In this document: positions 36,458 through 46,923 of the stretch, in pieces
Layout: each line of letters starts with the position of its first letter
How positions within the stretch are numbered: position 1 is the first letter of the stretch
Assembly (NCBI GenBank): GCA_003144015.1
Contig: QFWS01000005.1
Coordinates: forward strand, 62,001 to 126,000
Direction of reading: 5' to 3'
Length of the DNA stretch: 64,000 nucleotides
From: Flavobacteriaceae bacterium LYZ1037
Lineage (GTDB): Bacteria; Bacteroidota; Bacteroidia; Flavobacteriales; Flavobacteriaceae
Made by a program: the position numbers and the translations under genes
Notes under the pieces: model-generated
Told to the model about the DNA's origin: nothing
Database searches by the model: none
What the model saw: the letters and a program-made list of their open reading frames with translations, nothing else

Positions 36458-38890
36458 ATGAAATACGTTTCATTTTTAATTTTCTACCTGTTTTTTTATA
36501 TTTCTATACAGGCTCAAGAAAAAAAATCTCTTCACATACAAAGAGCTACAGTTGCCCCAAAAATAGATGGTGTTTTAGACGATGCTATTTGGCAAAATGC
36601 CGATTTAGCTGGAAATTTCACCCAATTTAGACCAGATATAGGAATAAAAGAAACTCATAACAAAAGAACAGTAGTTCGTGTTGCATATGATGATGATGCG
36701 ATATATTTTGGAGCCTATCTTTACGATAATCCAGACGAGATCTTAAAACAATTCCAAAGTCGTGATAATTTTGGAATTAACGATTTTTTTGCAGTCGTTT
36801 TAAACCCAAATAACGATTCACAAAACGATACTGAGTTTTTTGTATTTCCAACAGGAAATCAAGCAGATGCTATTATTTCACCAAATATTGGAGAGGATTT
36901 TGGTTGGGATGCTGTTTGGGAGAGCGCTGTAAAAATAGTGCATGATGGCTGGGTTGTTGAAATGAAAATTCCGTATTCAGCCTTAAGGTTTTCGAATAAA
37001 AAAGAACACATTTGGGGTTTGCAGTTTCATAGGCAATTTAGAACAGATAGATCTCAATACACCTGGAACCCACTAAATCCAGAGGTAGGTAGTTCTAGTT
37101 TATATCACGGAGAAATAACTGGTATAAAAGATATTACGCCTCCAACTAGGCTGATGCTATATCCTTATGCATCCACTGTTATTAGTAAAAACGGTAGTGA
37201 AGATATTGAAGATGAGTACCATCTTGGTATGGATTTAAAATATGGTATTACAGAAAATTTCACTTTAGACGCAACGCTTATCCCTGATTTTAGTCAAGTA
37301 GGATTTGATGATGTGGAATTAAATTTAGGCCCTTTTGAACAACAGTTTTCTGAACAAAGACAATTTTTTACTGAAGGTGTAGATTTATTTACTAAAGGAA
37401 ATTTATTTTACTCTAGGCGTGTTGGTAACGCTCCTACAGGAAACCCAACTCTTGAAACAAATGAAATAATACCAGATTATCCGGACAAAGTTAAAACCTT
37501 AAATGCTTTTAAAGTTTCTGGAAGAACTAAAAGTGGTTTAGGGGTTGGGATTTTTAATGCCATAACCCAAAAGACGTATGCTACAGCTGTAGATACTATA
37601 AGCAACACTTCAAGAAGTGAGCTTGTAGAGCCTTTAGCTAATTACAATATTTTTGTAATCGACCAGCAGTTTAATGGCAATTCATCTGTGAGTTTAATAA
37701 ACACAAATGTAACAAGAAATGGCCATTTTAGAGATGCTAATGTTACTGCTGCTTTGTTAGACTATGCAAACAAGAAAAACACCATTGGAATCGAAGCTGC
37801 TGTAAAACATAGTTATTTAAATTTAAAAGATGAAAACCAAAGTGGTTTCAATGCCGAATTTGAGATTGGTAAAATAAGTGGCAATTATCAATATAGTTTT
37901 GAATATGAATTAGCAGATAAAAATTACGATATCAACGATTTAGGAATCAATTTTAGAAATAACTATAGTAATTTTAACGTAGATTTTTCTTATCGCATAT
38001 TTGAACCAACAAAAAACTTGATCAATTTCAATTATAATTTTTGGGCTAATTATAATATGTTATTCAATCCAAGTACCTATTCCGGCAAAAATATTGGAGG
38101 TGGTATCTCCTTTCAAAATAAAAACTTACTTGGTTATGGAGGAAGTTTTAATTATGAAATTGGAAAACAATACGATTATTTTGAAGCAAGAACAGAAGGT
38201 CGCTATTTTATATATGAAAATTGGATAAATGCAAATACCTGGGTGTCTTCAAATTACAACAATACTTTTGCATACGATGCCAATCTAGGTTTTGGAACCA
38301 TGTTTGAAAATGATAGAGACATGTTTAATTTTAATGTTAGTGTTAGCCCTAGAGTCCGTTTTAATGATAGGTTTACCTTAATCTATAATGCAGATTTTAG
38401 CAACTCCAACGGTGGCAGAGGATTTATTCAAGACATAGGCGATGATATAGTATTTGGACAACGCGATAGAACCACTCTGGTGAATAGTCTTACTGGGAAC
38501 TATAATTTTAATGTGTTACATGCCTTATCTCTTTCTTTTAGAAATTATTGGAGTGTGGTTACCTATGAAAACCAACTTTATACATTAGAAGATAATGGAC
38601 GATTAAGCACGAAAGACAATTACACTTTAGCGGATATAGATGACCCAAATGTAAACTTCAATACCTGGAATTTAGATTTTGGTTACTCATGGCAATTTGC
38701 TCCAGGCAGTATGCTTACTGCTTTATATAGAAATAGGCTATTCGATTTTTCTAACGCTTCTAGAGATACGTATTTTAATAGTGTAGGTCATTTATTTAAA
38801 CAACCAATTGATCATAACTTTTCTATTAGAGTTGTTTATTATATCGATTACAATAATGTTAAAAACATTTTTAATAAGAAACATAGCTGA
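36458..38890 (+). CDS. DUF5916 protein with N-terminal family-9-like carbohydrate-binding domain
   Basis: Exported protein of 810 residues. Signal peptide 1-20 (IQAQ). Residues 28-215 form a CBM9-like domain (ATVAPKIDGVLDDAIWQNADLAG, WVVEMKIPYSALRFSN), and the rest matches DUF5916: SQVGFDDVELNLGPFEQQFSEQRQFFTEGVDLF near 285-310, then many barrel-like strands to the C-terminal FSIRVVYYIDY. The C-terminal part probably lies in the outer membrane. These proteins are common in Bacteroidota and thought to relate to glycan or peptide handling; substrate unknown. No operon partner is apparent; lolD starts 54 bases later. Confidence 0.83.
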   Translation: MKYVSFLIFYLFFYISIQAQEKKSLHIQRATVAPKIDGVLDDAIWQNADLAGNFTQFRPDIGIKETHNKRTVVRVAYDDDAIYFGAYLYDNPDEILKQFQSRDNFGINDFFAVVLNPNNDSQNDTEFFVFPTGNQADAIISPNIGEDFGWDAVWESAVKIVHDGWVVEMKIPYSALRFSNKKEHIWGLQFHRQFRTDRSQYTWNPLNPEVGSSSLYHGEITGIKDITPPTRLMLYPYASTVISKNGSEDIEDEYHLGMDLKYGITENFTLDATLIPDFSQVGFDDVELNLGPFEQQFSEQRQFFTEGVDLFTKGNLFYSRRVGNAPTGNPTLETNEIIPDYPDKVKTLNAFKVSGRTKSGLGVGIFNAITQKTYATAVDTISNTSRSELVEPLANYNIFVIDQQFNGNSSVSLINTNVTRNGHFRDANVTAALLDYANKKNTIGIEAAVKHSYLNLKDENQSGFNAEFEIGKISGNYQYSFEYELADKNYDINDLGINFRNNYSNFNVDFSYRIFEPTKNLINFNYNFWANYNMLFNPSTYSGKNIGGGISFQNKNLLGYGGSFNYEIGKQYDYFEARTEGRYFIYENWINANTWVSSNYNNTFAYDANLGFGTMFENDRDMFNFNVSVSPRVRFNDRFTLIYNADFSNSNGGRGFIQDIGDDIVFGQRDRTTLVNSLTGNYNFNVLHALSLSFRNYWSVVTYENQLYTLEDNGRLSTKDNYTLADIDDPNVNFNTWNLDFGYSWQFAPGSMLTALYRNRLFDFSNASRDTYFNSVGHLFKQPIDHNFSIRVVYYIDYNNVKNIFNKKHS

Positions 38891-38943
38891 TAATTGTACA
38901 AAACGTCTTATTGTCTTAAATTCACCACAACATTCCGTTTTAT

Positions 38944-39606
38944 ATGATTCAAGCAAAAAATATTCATAAATACTTTGGCGATTTACACGTTTTAAAAGGC
39001 GTCGATTTAGATATAAAAAAAGGGGAAATAGTCTCGATTGTTGGTGCTTCTGGTGCTGGCAAAACTACGTTACTTCAAATTCTTGGAACTTTAGATAAAC
39101 CTGCTTCAAATACGAAAAGTGACTTTATTATAAACAACACCAACATTAGTTTATTAAACGACAAGTTTTTAGCTAAATTTAGAAATGAACATTTAGGCTT
39201 TATTTTTCAGTTTCATCAACTTTTACCAGAATTTACAGCTTTAGAGAATGTTTGTATTCCTGCATATATAAAAAAAACAAAGAAGAGTGATGCTGAAAAA
39301 CGTGCTATGGAATTATTAGATTTCTTAGGGTTAAAAGACAGATATCATCACAAACCTAACGAGCTTTCTGGTGGCGAGCAACAACGTGTGGCTGTAGCCA
39401 GAGCTTTAATAAACAATCCAGAACTAATTTTTGCCGATGAACCTTCGGGGAATTTAGATAGTGAATCAGCTGAGAACCTACACCAATTATTCTTTAAACT
39501 TCGAGATGAATTTGGACAAACCTTTGTTATTGTTACCCATAACCAAGAATTGGCAGACATGGCAGATAGAAAGCTTACAATGGTTGATGGAAAAATCATA
39601 TATTAG
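38944..39606 (+). CDS. lolD: LolD-like ABC transporter ATP-binding protein
   Basis: ATPase subunit of 220 residues. Walker [13 protein letters not shown] is at 34-45, the Q-loop [16 protein letters not shown] near 90, signature [15 protein letters not shown] near 140, Walker [13 protein letters not shown] near 161 and the switch histidine THN near 197. LolD drives release of lipoproteins from the inner membrane with LolC/E-type permeases, which are not next to it here. The MacB-type ATPase family is close, so permease and substrate are inferred. Confidence 0.83.
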   Translation: MIQAKNIHKYFGDLHVLKGVDLDIKKGEIVSIVGASGAGKTTLLQILGTLDKPASNTKSDFIINNTNISLLNDKFLAKFRNEHLGFIFQFHQLLPEFTALENVCIPAYIKKTKKSDAEKRAMELLDFLGLKDRYHHKPNELSGGEQQRVAVARALINNPELIFADEPSGNLDSESAENLHQLFFKLRDEFGQTFVIVTHNQELADMADRKLTMVDGKIIY

Positions 39607-39630
39607 ATGTTGAAAAACTAATCAAATTAC

Positions 39631-41298
39631 ATGCTATTCATACTTCTTTCTTGGATTTATATTTTAGCAGTTGCATTAGTGGTTGGAGTAAGTCTGGATC
39701 GCTTATTGAGGCTTCAAGATGTCAACCCTATTTTAGTCCTTTTCCATGGTCTTTTTGGTGTTACTTTAACAGCTGGATTTTGGGCTGTTTTTTTTCCACT
39801 CAATTTGAATTTTCATATATTCCTATTATTTATATCTATTATTTTATTATACATAAATCGCAATTACACAGTTAAATACATTAGATTATTTAAACATGAA
39901 CTTAATAAGCTTTCACAGTTCTTTAAAATATTAATCGTTGCTATTTTTTTATTGATTTTAGCACAATCTGCTTCACCTCCATCCTTATTAGATAACGAAT
40001 CGTATTATATTCAAACAATTGCTTGGTTAAACGAATTTGGTTTGGTTAAAGGGCTCGTAAATCTTCATGTGTTTCTTGGGCAAACCAGTGGTTGGCATAT
40101 CTTGCAAAGTGCCTTTAATTTTAATTTTTTATATGAAAATTTCAACGATTTAAATGGCCTATGCCTCTTTCTCGGGAATTATTATGCCCTTGTTAAACTA
40201 AATGATTATTTCAAGTTTAGAAACAATTCAATGGATTTGGTTATAGGCCTTTATCCCATTTTTAATATATTCTTATTTCAATTTATTAGTTCCCCTTCCC
40301 CAGACTTGGCAGTTTACATTATTTCTATGTTGCTTTTTTATGGGTTTCTAATGAATTATCATGCGTGTAGTAAAAACGGGTTGGTCTCTTTAGTCATGCT
40401 CACTTCCTTTTTAATTTTAATTAAAGCTACAACACTTGTTTTTGCTTTATTTCCATTGATCATTTACATTAAACATTATAAGCACGTCAAACAATACACA
40501 TTTATAGTTTGGGTTGTATCCATTTCAACATTAGGTTTCATTATTATTAAAAATATTCTAATGACTGGAAATGTTCTTTATCCATTAACTGGAATTGAAC
40601 TATTAAAAACCGATTGGAGCTTACCTACAAATATTGAAACATATTTTTACAACTACGCTAAAGCCTATGGTTATGCAATAACTCCAGATGCGTACAACCA
40701 TAGTTCTATAATAAATTTATTGAAAGAATGGTTTTTTCAATCGGGTTTTGATGGTCTATTTAATAAACTCATAATACTAATTTTAGTGTTGTACTTGTTC
40801 TTTATTAAGAAATTTAAAAGAAATAAAGCCATCTTGTTTATTTATGGGATTGCACTATTACAGCTTTGTATTTTATTTATTACTTCGCCTCAATTCAGGT
40901 TTTACATGCCTTTTGTCTTCATACTTTCACTATTTATAATTGCTGAAATCATTACCTCAGAAAAAATAACGAAAAGTATTTTAGTGATTAGCACAATAGT
41001 AATTCTATTCCCTTTGCTTTTTGTTATTCCAAATATAAAAACAAGCACATTTTTAGCAAGTTATTTAGTAGAGCCACACAGAAACAGTCAGTTTGAATCT
41101 AAATACAAAACCTTAAAAATTGGTAACACGAAGATAAATACACCAAGCAACATCGATTTTTTCTGGGGTACAGGAAATACTAAAATACCAGCTTTAAACG
41201 AGCAGCAATTTGAGTACTTTAAGACACATTTCAAGGTTATACCACAACAGCGAACTGAGAATTTGAAAGATGGTTTTTATTTTAAATCATTAGATTAA
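39631..41298 (+). CDS. Polytopic membrane protein, GT-C-like
   Basis: Protein of 555 residues with about 12 to 13 hydrophobic helices spread over residues 1-480, and a soluble C-terminal tail from about 490 (NTKINTPSNIDFFWGTGNTKIPALNEQQFEYF). I recall similar proteins annotated LIC_10190 family, which resemble GT-C glycosyltransferases. The first helix ends with DRLLRLQD and a long loop near residues 110-130 carries SPPSLLDNESYYIQT, a plausible D/E-containing acceptor loop. Its stop overlaps the convergent fusion gene by 4 bases. It follows lolD by 24 bases. Function unproved. Confidence 0.65.
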   Translation: MLFILLSWIYILAVALVVGVSLDRLLRLQDVNPILVLFHGLFGVTLTAGFWAVFFPLNLNFHIFLLFISIILLYINRNYTVKYIRLFKHELNKLSQFFKILIVAIFLLILAQSASPPSLLDNESYYIQTIAWLNEFGLVKGLVNLHVFLGQTSGWHILQSAFNFNFLYENFNDLNGLCLFLGNYYALVKLNDYFKFRNNSMDLVIGLYPIFNIFLFQFISSPSPDLAVYIISMLLFYGFLMNYHACSKNGLVSLVMLTSFLILIKATTLVFALFPLIIYIKHYKHVKQYTFIVWVVSISTLGFIIIKNILMTGNVLYPLTGIELLKTDWSLPTNIETYFYNYAKAYGYAITPDAYNHSSIINLLKEWFFQSGFDGLFNKLIILILVLYLFFIKKFKRNKAILFIYGIALLQLCILFITSPQFRFYMPFVFILSLFIIAEIITSEKITKSILVISTIVILFPLLFVIPNIKTSTFLASYLVEPHRNSQFESKYKTLKIGNTKINTPSNIDFFWGTGNTKIPALNEQQFEYFKTHFKVIPQQRTENLKDGFYFKSLD

Positions 41299-44200
41299 AA
41301 TTTCATAAAATCTTCTTCTAAGATTTGCTTCAATCTATCTAATAACTCTTTAGCATTTTCTATTGTAAACACCATAGGAGGTTTGATTTTTAAAGCATTG
41401 TTATCTTTACCATCGGTACTCATTAATATGCCAAAATCTCTCATTCTATTAGCTAAATAATTAGCTTTTTCAGTCAATGGCATTTTATCATTATCAGTTA
41501 ATTCAAAGCCTAAAAACAAACCTTGCCCTCTTACATCTCCAATAATAGGATATGATTTTTGAAGTTTTAGCAATTCATCTTTTAAAAAAGTTCCAACTAT
41601 TAAAGCATTGTCCTGAAGTTTTTTATCTTTAATAACCTGTAAAACCTTGTTCCCAATAGCACAAGACACCGGATTTCCACCAAATGTATTAAAATATTCC
41701 ATACCATTTGCAAAAGCTTGAGCTACTTCTTGTGTGCAAACAACTGCTGCTAGTGGGTGTCCATTTCCTATAGGTTTTCCTATAGTTACAATATCTGGAA
41801 CCACATTATGTAACTGAAATCCCCAAAACGTCTTACCTACTCTCCCACAACCCGTTTGTACTTCGTCTGCAATACAAAGTCCTCCTGCATTTCTAACAGA
41901 TTGATAAACTAATTCTAAATAATTTTCTGGCAATTCAACCTGACCTCCACAGCTAATGATACTTTCGCAAATAAAACCAGCTAGTTTTCTTCCCTTTGAA
42001 TGAATGTTTTCAATCTGATCATCTATATGTTTTGCATATTTTTCAGCTGTATTCTTACCTTGATATAAGCCTCTAAAGGTATCTGGAAGAGGTACAATAT
42101 GTGTGTGTTCGGGAGCTCCTTGACCACCTCTTCCATCAAATTTATAGGAACTAACACCAATGCATGCATTGGTGTTGCCATGATAGCCAATTTCTACAGC
42201 AATCATATCTTTCGCTTTCGTATAAGCTTTTAACATACGCAAAGCAAGTTCGTTAGCTTCGCTACCAGAATTCACAAAATGCACCACAGATAATGCTTTT
42301 GGAAAGGTTTTTAATAACTCTTTTGCAAAGGCATTGATATTGTTATGTAAATATCTAGAATTTGTATTCAATACAGCCATTTGATCTTGTCCAGCTTTCA
42401 CTACTTTTGGATGTTCGTGACCAACATGAGCGACGTTATTTACTGTATCTAGGTATTTTCGTCCAGTATCATCAATCAAGTATACACCGGAACCTCTTAG
42501 TATTTTCAATGGCTTTTTATAAGATAGACTCAAGCTTTTCCCCAGATGATTATTTCTGAAATCAATTATTTTCTCATGTGGTGCTTTTAGATGTTCGTTT
42601 AAACCTTCATATTTAAATAACAAGTTCGGGTTAGGACACAAACTTCTCCATACAGAAACTGTGTCTGGAAAAGCAACACCTGGGAAGTTATGTGTATTAC
42701 CTAACAAATCTAATGTGATTTGAAAATGCAAATGTGGAGCCCAATTGCCATTTTCAGTAACATTACCAACATAAGCTATCAAATCGTTCTTATAGATTTT
42801 CTGTCCTTGTTTGACTAAGTTTAAGCTGTTTTCGGACAAATGCCCATACAAACTATAAAATGGAATTCCAGAATCTGTTTGGTGTCTTAAAATTAAGGTA
42901 GGTCCATAATCTTTATTGCTTCCGTTGTTATACACACTATATACTTCAGCATCAAAAGGTGCATGAATAGCAGTGTTTTCCTTTACCCAAAAATCTACTC
43001 CCAAATGTGTTGTTCTAAATTCTGGTCCAGAATTCCCTTCTTTTTGATAAGCTTTAGTACTGTAAAAGGGTCTAATTTCTAAATAGCCTCCAGCAAACAA
43101 AGCTTTTGGTTTTTCGGTTTGTAGTCTATTTATTTTAAAATTTGTGAGTTCTATATCGTTATATTCACTTTCATGACCTAACCATGTACTACCAACGCTC
43201 ATATCTATAGTGTGAATGTGATTGAAGTCTATAGCTGGAAAGAAATACTGTAAAGACATTTGTTGATTTTTAGCCCATTTTAAAAAAGCTTCTTCATTTG
43301 GATGTGCTTTAAAACCACAACTATTTCGAAAACTATAATGTGCCAAGTTTTCATCGATTTGCATCCATTTCTCAAGTACATCCCAAGCTGGTTTTTCACT
43401 AATTAGTAAATACTCATTTTCAGGTTCTTTCTGTTTATTCAAAGCAGATTTAGTCACGCTAATCACTAAATTCATAGCAACCAGATTATATAAGAATGAA
43501 AGCTCCACTTCCATCAAAGGATATTCTTTATGATATCCAGAAACAATAGGCAAAGCAGCAGAAAGCATATCTGGCTTATTCATGATAGCATAAGAAATAA
43601 CAACAGCTAAATCATTTATAGTCTGTGTGTAGATAGTGTCTCCATAATCAATAATAGCAATAACTTCAGGGTTTTCTAATTCTGAAGAAACCAGAATGTT
43701 ATTATCATTTATATCATTATGAATGACACTTTTTCTAAGATTTTTATAATCGTCTTGAAAAATTTCAAATTGCTTTTGAAAATAAGAAACCATATTTTGT
43801 CGTTCCGTTGAAAACAAACCTAAGTGTTTAGAAGTCCATTCGGCTTGAGCAACATCCCAATCAAATTGTCTGTGAATTTTATGATGTTCAAATCCCTTTA
43901 GAGCCGAGGTTACTTTTCCAGCTTGCGCACCTAAGCTAAACAACAAATTGTCTTTAATAGGATTAACCGAAGACCACAATCTTCCATCAATCCAGGAAAG
44001 CAATCTAACATATCTCTTATTCCCATCGGTATCAATTATGGTACTAATAAGTTTCCCTTGAGTGTCTGGAAAAATATTGGGAGCATTTAAATGACTTTTA
44101 GAAAGATGTTTAAGAATGTTTTTTTGAAATTCTAAATACTCAAAATCCTCATGAGGTCTACCAATTTTTAATATATAAGTTTCAGATTTAGTTTTTATCC

Positions 44201-44321
44201 GAAAATTAAAATCCAACTCACCAGGCAATGCCTTTACTTCGCCAGCAATATTGTAGAGGGCTTTCGAAATTTCATTAGCCTGTTCAGGAAGAATTTTTAT
44301 GTTCGAATAATCAATCGACAT
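41295..44321 (-). CDS. Trifunctional fusion: aminoglycoside-phosphotransferase-type kinase, M23 domain, class III PLP enzyme
   Basis: Single frame of 1008 residues. Residues 1-330 are an APH-fold kinase with catalytic HNDINDNN (H201, D203) and IDYGD (D225). Residues about 430-550 form an M23-type zinc domain with H439, D443, H494, H530 and H532 (THLGVD, YGHL, HLHF). Residues 600-1008 are a class III aminotransferase-fold enzyme with NSGSEAN near 684, ADEVQTG (D819) and PLP lysine K849 in IGKPIGNG. The last domain resembles animal ethanolamine-phosphate and 5-phosphohydroxylysine phospho-lyases, and the first resembles hydroxylysine kinase. I infer phosphorylation of an amino alcohol followed by elimination of phosphate and ammonia. 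The M23 domain's role is unclear. There is no signal peptide. Confidence 0.85.
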   Translation of the reverse strand: MSIDYSNIKILPEQANEISKALYNIAGEVKALPGELDFNFRIKTKSETYILKIGRPHEDFEYLEFQKNILKHLSKSHLNAPNIFPDTQGKLISTIIDTDGNKRYVRLLSWIDGRLWSSVNPIKDNLLFSLGAQAGKVTSALKGFEHHKIHRQFDWDVAQAEWTSKHLGLFSTERQNMVSYFQKQFEIFQDDYKNLRKSVIHNDINDNNILVSSELENPEVIAIIDYGDTIYTQTINDLAVVISYAIMNKPDMLSAALPIVSGYHKEYPLMEVELSFLYNLVAMNLVISVTKSALNKQKEPENEYLLISEKPAWDVLEKWMQIDENLAHYSFRNSCGFKAHPNEEAFLKWAKNQQMSLQYFFPAIDFNHIHTIDMSVGSTWLGHESEYNDIELTNFKINRLQTEKPKALFAGGYLEIRPFYSTKAYQKEGNSGPEFRTTHLGVDFWVKENTAIHAPFDAEVYSVYNNGSNKDYGPTLILRHQTDSGIPFYSLYGHLSENSLNLVKQGQKIYKNDLIAYVGNVTENGNWAPHLHFQITLDLLGNTHNFPGVAFPDTVSVWRSLCPNPNLLFKYEGLNEHLKAPHEKIIDFRNNHLGKSLSLSYKKPLKILRGSGVYLIDDTGRKYLDTVNNVAHVGHEHPKVVKAGQDQMAVLNTNSRYLHNNINAFAKELLKTFPKALSVVHFVNSGSEANELALRMLKAYTKAKDMIAVEIGYHGNTNACIGVSSYKFDGRGGQGAPEHTHIVPLPDTFRGLYQGKNTAEKYAKHIDDQIENIHSKGRKLAGFICESIISCGGQVELPENYLELVYQSVRNAGGLCIADEVQTGCGRVGKTFWGFQLHNVVPDIVTIGKPIGNGHPLAAVVCTQEVAQAFANGMEYFNTFGGNPVSCAIGNKVLQVIKDKKLQDNALIVGTFLKDELLKLQKSYPIIGDVRGQGLFLGFELTDNDKMPLTEKANYLANRMRDFGILMSTDGKDNNALKIKPPMVFTIENAKELLDRLKQILEEDFMKF

Positions 44322-44412
44322 GATATGAGTTTTGAATTAAAAATAAGAGTAACGAAGTTACTTTTTTTTTAATGAATAATTCAAAAGAGATTCTTCGAAT
44401 TTGTGAAAATAG

Positions 44413-45210
44413 ATGTCTATTTTTAAAGCTTCAAAGCAAATAAAATTGAACAAAAAAGAATTAAAAGAATTTCTCGACGCCAAAGTGTTACAATATAACC
44501 GTCCAGATTTTATAGAAAGTGATCCTATACAGATTCCGCATCTTTTTAATAAAAAGGAAGATATTGAGATTTCAGGTTTTCTAACAGCAACCATTGCTTG
44601 GGGAAACAGAAAGAGTATTATAAATAACGCTAAGAAAATGATAACCTTGATGGATAATTCACCTTACGACTTTGTGATAAATCATCAAGAAAAAGACTTA
44701 GAAGCCTTACTGCCATTTGTTCATAGAACTTTTAACGGAACAGATTTCATTACGTTTATTAAAAGTTTACAACATATTTACAAGAACCATCAAGGATTGG
44801 AAAGTGTGTTTTCAAGAAACAATGAAGATCATTCATTACAAACAACTATTCATCTTTTTAAATCTGTATTTTTTGAGATTGAACACCCACTAAGAACCCA
44901 AAAACATGTAAGTGATCCGTTGAAAAATTCTGCTGCAAAAAGAATTAATATGTATCTAAGATGGATGGTTAGAAAAGATAATACTGGTGTTGATTTTGGT
45001 ATTTGGAAAAATATTTCACCTTCGCAATTGTCCTGTCCTTTAGATGTTCATTCAGGTAATGTTGCCAGAAAATTAGGCTTACTAAAACGAAAACAAAACG
45101 ATGCTAAAGCATTAGCCGAACTAGACAAATCCCTAAGAATATTAGATTCAAACGATCCTGTAAAATACGATTTCGCACTTTTTGGTTTAGGAGTTTTTGA
45201 AGGATTTTAA
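44413..45210 (+). CDS. TIGR02757 family protein
   Basis: Protein of 265 residues matching TIGR02757, a family of unknown function in Bacteroidota and some other phyla. Recognised by the N-terminal half NRPDFIESDPIQIPHLFNKKEDIEISGFLTATIAWGNRKSI (30-70), FNGTDFITFIKSLQHIY and LRWMVRKDNTGVDFGIWKNISPSQLSCPLDVHSGNVARKLGL near 180-215. No membrane span or known catalytic motif is visible. It starts 91 bases from the divergent fusion gene and is followed 58 bases later by a peptidase gene on the same strand. Confidence 0.83.
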   Translation: MSIFKASKQIKLNKKELKEFLDAKVLQYNRPDFIESDPIQIPHLFNKKEDIEISGFLTATIAWGNRKSIINNAKKMITLMDNSPYDFVINHQEKDLEALLPFVHRTFNGTDFITFIKSLQHIYKNHQGLESVFSRNNEDHSLQTTIHLFKSVFFEIEHPLRTQKHVSDPLKNSAAKRINMYLRWMVRKDNTGVDFGIWKNISPSQLSCPLDVHSGNVARKLGLLKRKQNDAKALAELDKSLRILDSNDPVKYDFALFGLGVFEGF

Positions 45211-45268
45211 CAGATTTTCAAATTGGCTTCCATTAAAACATTTTATATTTAAAAATTAAATAACATCT

Positions 45269-46750
45269 ATGAAAAACATTTTTATATTATTAGCTACAAT
45301 TTATACCAATTTGCTTTTTTCGCAAACAATTAAGATTCCATTAGACACAATGGTTGTTACCAATCATTCTGTCGCCATTAATGGTCAAGATTTACCTTAT
45401 CAAGCAACAGCAGGAACCCAACCTGTCTGGAACAACAATGGAGAACCTATTGCTACATTATTTTACACGTATTATAAAAAAAGTAATAGTGACAAAGAGA
45501 ACCGTCCAATCATCTTTTCATTTAATGGAGGTCCTGGATCTGCATCTGCTTGGATGCATATTGCTTATACTGGACCAGTAGTATTAAACATAGACGACGA
45601 AGGTTACCCTGTTCAACCTTATGGTGTAAAAGACAATCCGAATGCCATTTTAGATGTTGCAGATATAGTTTTTGTCGATCCGGTAAATACTGGTTATTCT
45701 AGAATGGTTGAAGATAAAGATGGAAAATTACCAGATAGAAAAACATTTTTCGGAATCAATGCCGATATAAAATATTTAGCCGAATGGATGAATACTTTTG
45801 TAACGAGACATAACAGATGGGAATCTCCTAAATATTTAATTGGCGAAAGTTATGGAGGACCAAGAGTTATGGGTTTGTCTAAAGAATTACAAAATAGCCA
45901 ATGGATGTATTTAAATGGTGTAATTTTAGTATCGCCAGCAGATTATAAAATATATTCTACCAATCAGCCTATTTATTCTGCTTTAAATTTACCCTATTTT
46001 ACAGCTGCAGCTTGGCATCAAAAAGCTTTACCTCCTTCGTTACAACAAAAAGACTTATTAGATATTTTACCTGAAGTGGAAAGTTACACCATTAACAATT
46101 TAATGCCTGCTCTAGCAAAAGGAGGCTTTATCTCAGCAGAAGAAAAAGAGGGTGTAGCTGAAAAAATGAGTTTGTATTCTGGATTAGACAAGAAAGCTAT
46201 ATTGGATCATAATTTAAATGTACCAACTAGTTTTTTTTGGAAAGAGCTCTTACGTGATGAAGGCTACACTATTGGTAGATTAGATTCGCGTTATTTAGGA
46301 ATTGATAAAATGACTGCTGGAAATTCACCAGATTATAGTGCCGAATTAACGTCTTGGTTACATTCTTTTACACCAGCTATAAATTATTATTTAAGAGAAG
46401 AGCTTAACTTTAAAACTGATATTAAATATAATATGTTTGGCGATGTGCATCCTTGGGATAGACAGAACGATAATACCAGAGAAGGTTTACGTCTAGCTAT
46501 GGCTCAAAATCCGTATTTAAAAGTCTTGGTGCAATCTGGGTATTATGATGGAGCTACAACTTATTTTGCTGCAAAATATACTGCCTGGCAAATGGACCCT
46601 AGTGGTAAAATGAAAGACCGATTTTCTTTTAAGGCATATAGAAGTGGACACATGATGTATTTAAGACATGAAGATTTAAAAACTGCTACAGACGATATCA
46701 GACAATTTATTAAAGCCTCTACTTCTAAAGGGAAAGCTGCTAAGTATTAA
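45269..46750 (+). CDS. S10 family serine carboxypeptidase-like protein, exported
   Basis: Protein of 493 residues with a signal peptide (1-19, cleavage after LLFSQ). Family S10 features: NGGPGSASAW near 86 (oxyanion region), the nucleophile S194 in GESYGG, an aspartate in VQSGYYDGAT near 425 and a histidine in SGHMMYLRH near 467, in the order Ser-Asp-His. Such enzymes remove C-terminal residues from peptides at acidic pH in the periplasm or outside. Its own upstream gap has no clear promoter. A strong terminator at 46867-46904 ends the transcript. Confidence 0.87.
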   Translation: MKNIFILLATIYTNLLFSQTIKIPLDTMVVTNHSVAINGQDLPYQATAGTQPVWNNNGEPIATLFYTYYKKSNSDKENRPIIFSFNGGPGSASAWMHIAYTGPVVLNIDDEGYPVQPYGVKDNPNAILDVADIVFVDPVNTGYSRMVEDKDGKLPDRKTFFGINADIKYLAEWMNTFVTRHNRWESPKYLIGESYGGPRVMGLSKELQNSQWMYLNGVILVSPADYKIYSTNQPIYSALNLPYFTAAAWHQKALPPSLQQKDLLDILPEVESYTINNLMPALAKGGFISAEEKEGVAEKMSLYSGLDKKAILDHNLNVPTSFFWKELLRDEGYTIGRLDSRYLGIDKMTAGNSPDYSAELTSWLHSFTPAINYYLREELNFKTDIKYNMFGDVHPWDRQNDNTREGLRLAMAQNPYLKVLVQSGYYDGATTYFAAKYTAWQMDPSGKMKDRFSFKAYRSGHMMYLRHEDLKTATDDIRQFIKASTSKGKAAKY

Positions 46751-46866
46751 AAGAGAGTTATATACCAAACCTAACACTTATAGAGAAGTTCTAAATCAAA
46801 TTAAAAATGACAAATATTTGTATTTTTCAATATAGTCCTCCAGAAAATGCAACAAAATATGAAACT

Positions 46867-46904
46867 AAAAAAAAGCCTGATGAAATTTCATCAGGCTTTT
46901 TTTT
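46867..46904. terminator. Symmetric bidirectional terminator
   Basis: A 38-base perfect palindrome, 19 bases per arm, centred between 46885 and 46886, with A8 and T8 at the ends. It stops both the S10 peptidase gene and the facing M61-like gene, whose stop is 20 bases away. Confidence 0.92.
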
Positions 46905-46923
46905 AAATCTTTTTTTATAGGTA

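Noticed and set aside
46807-46920. Short frame MTNICIFQYSPP... on the plus strand
   Set aside because: It reads straight through the 38-base terminator palindrome and has no supporting signal.
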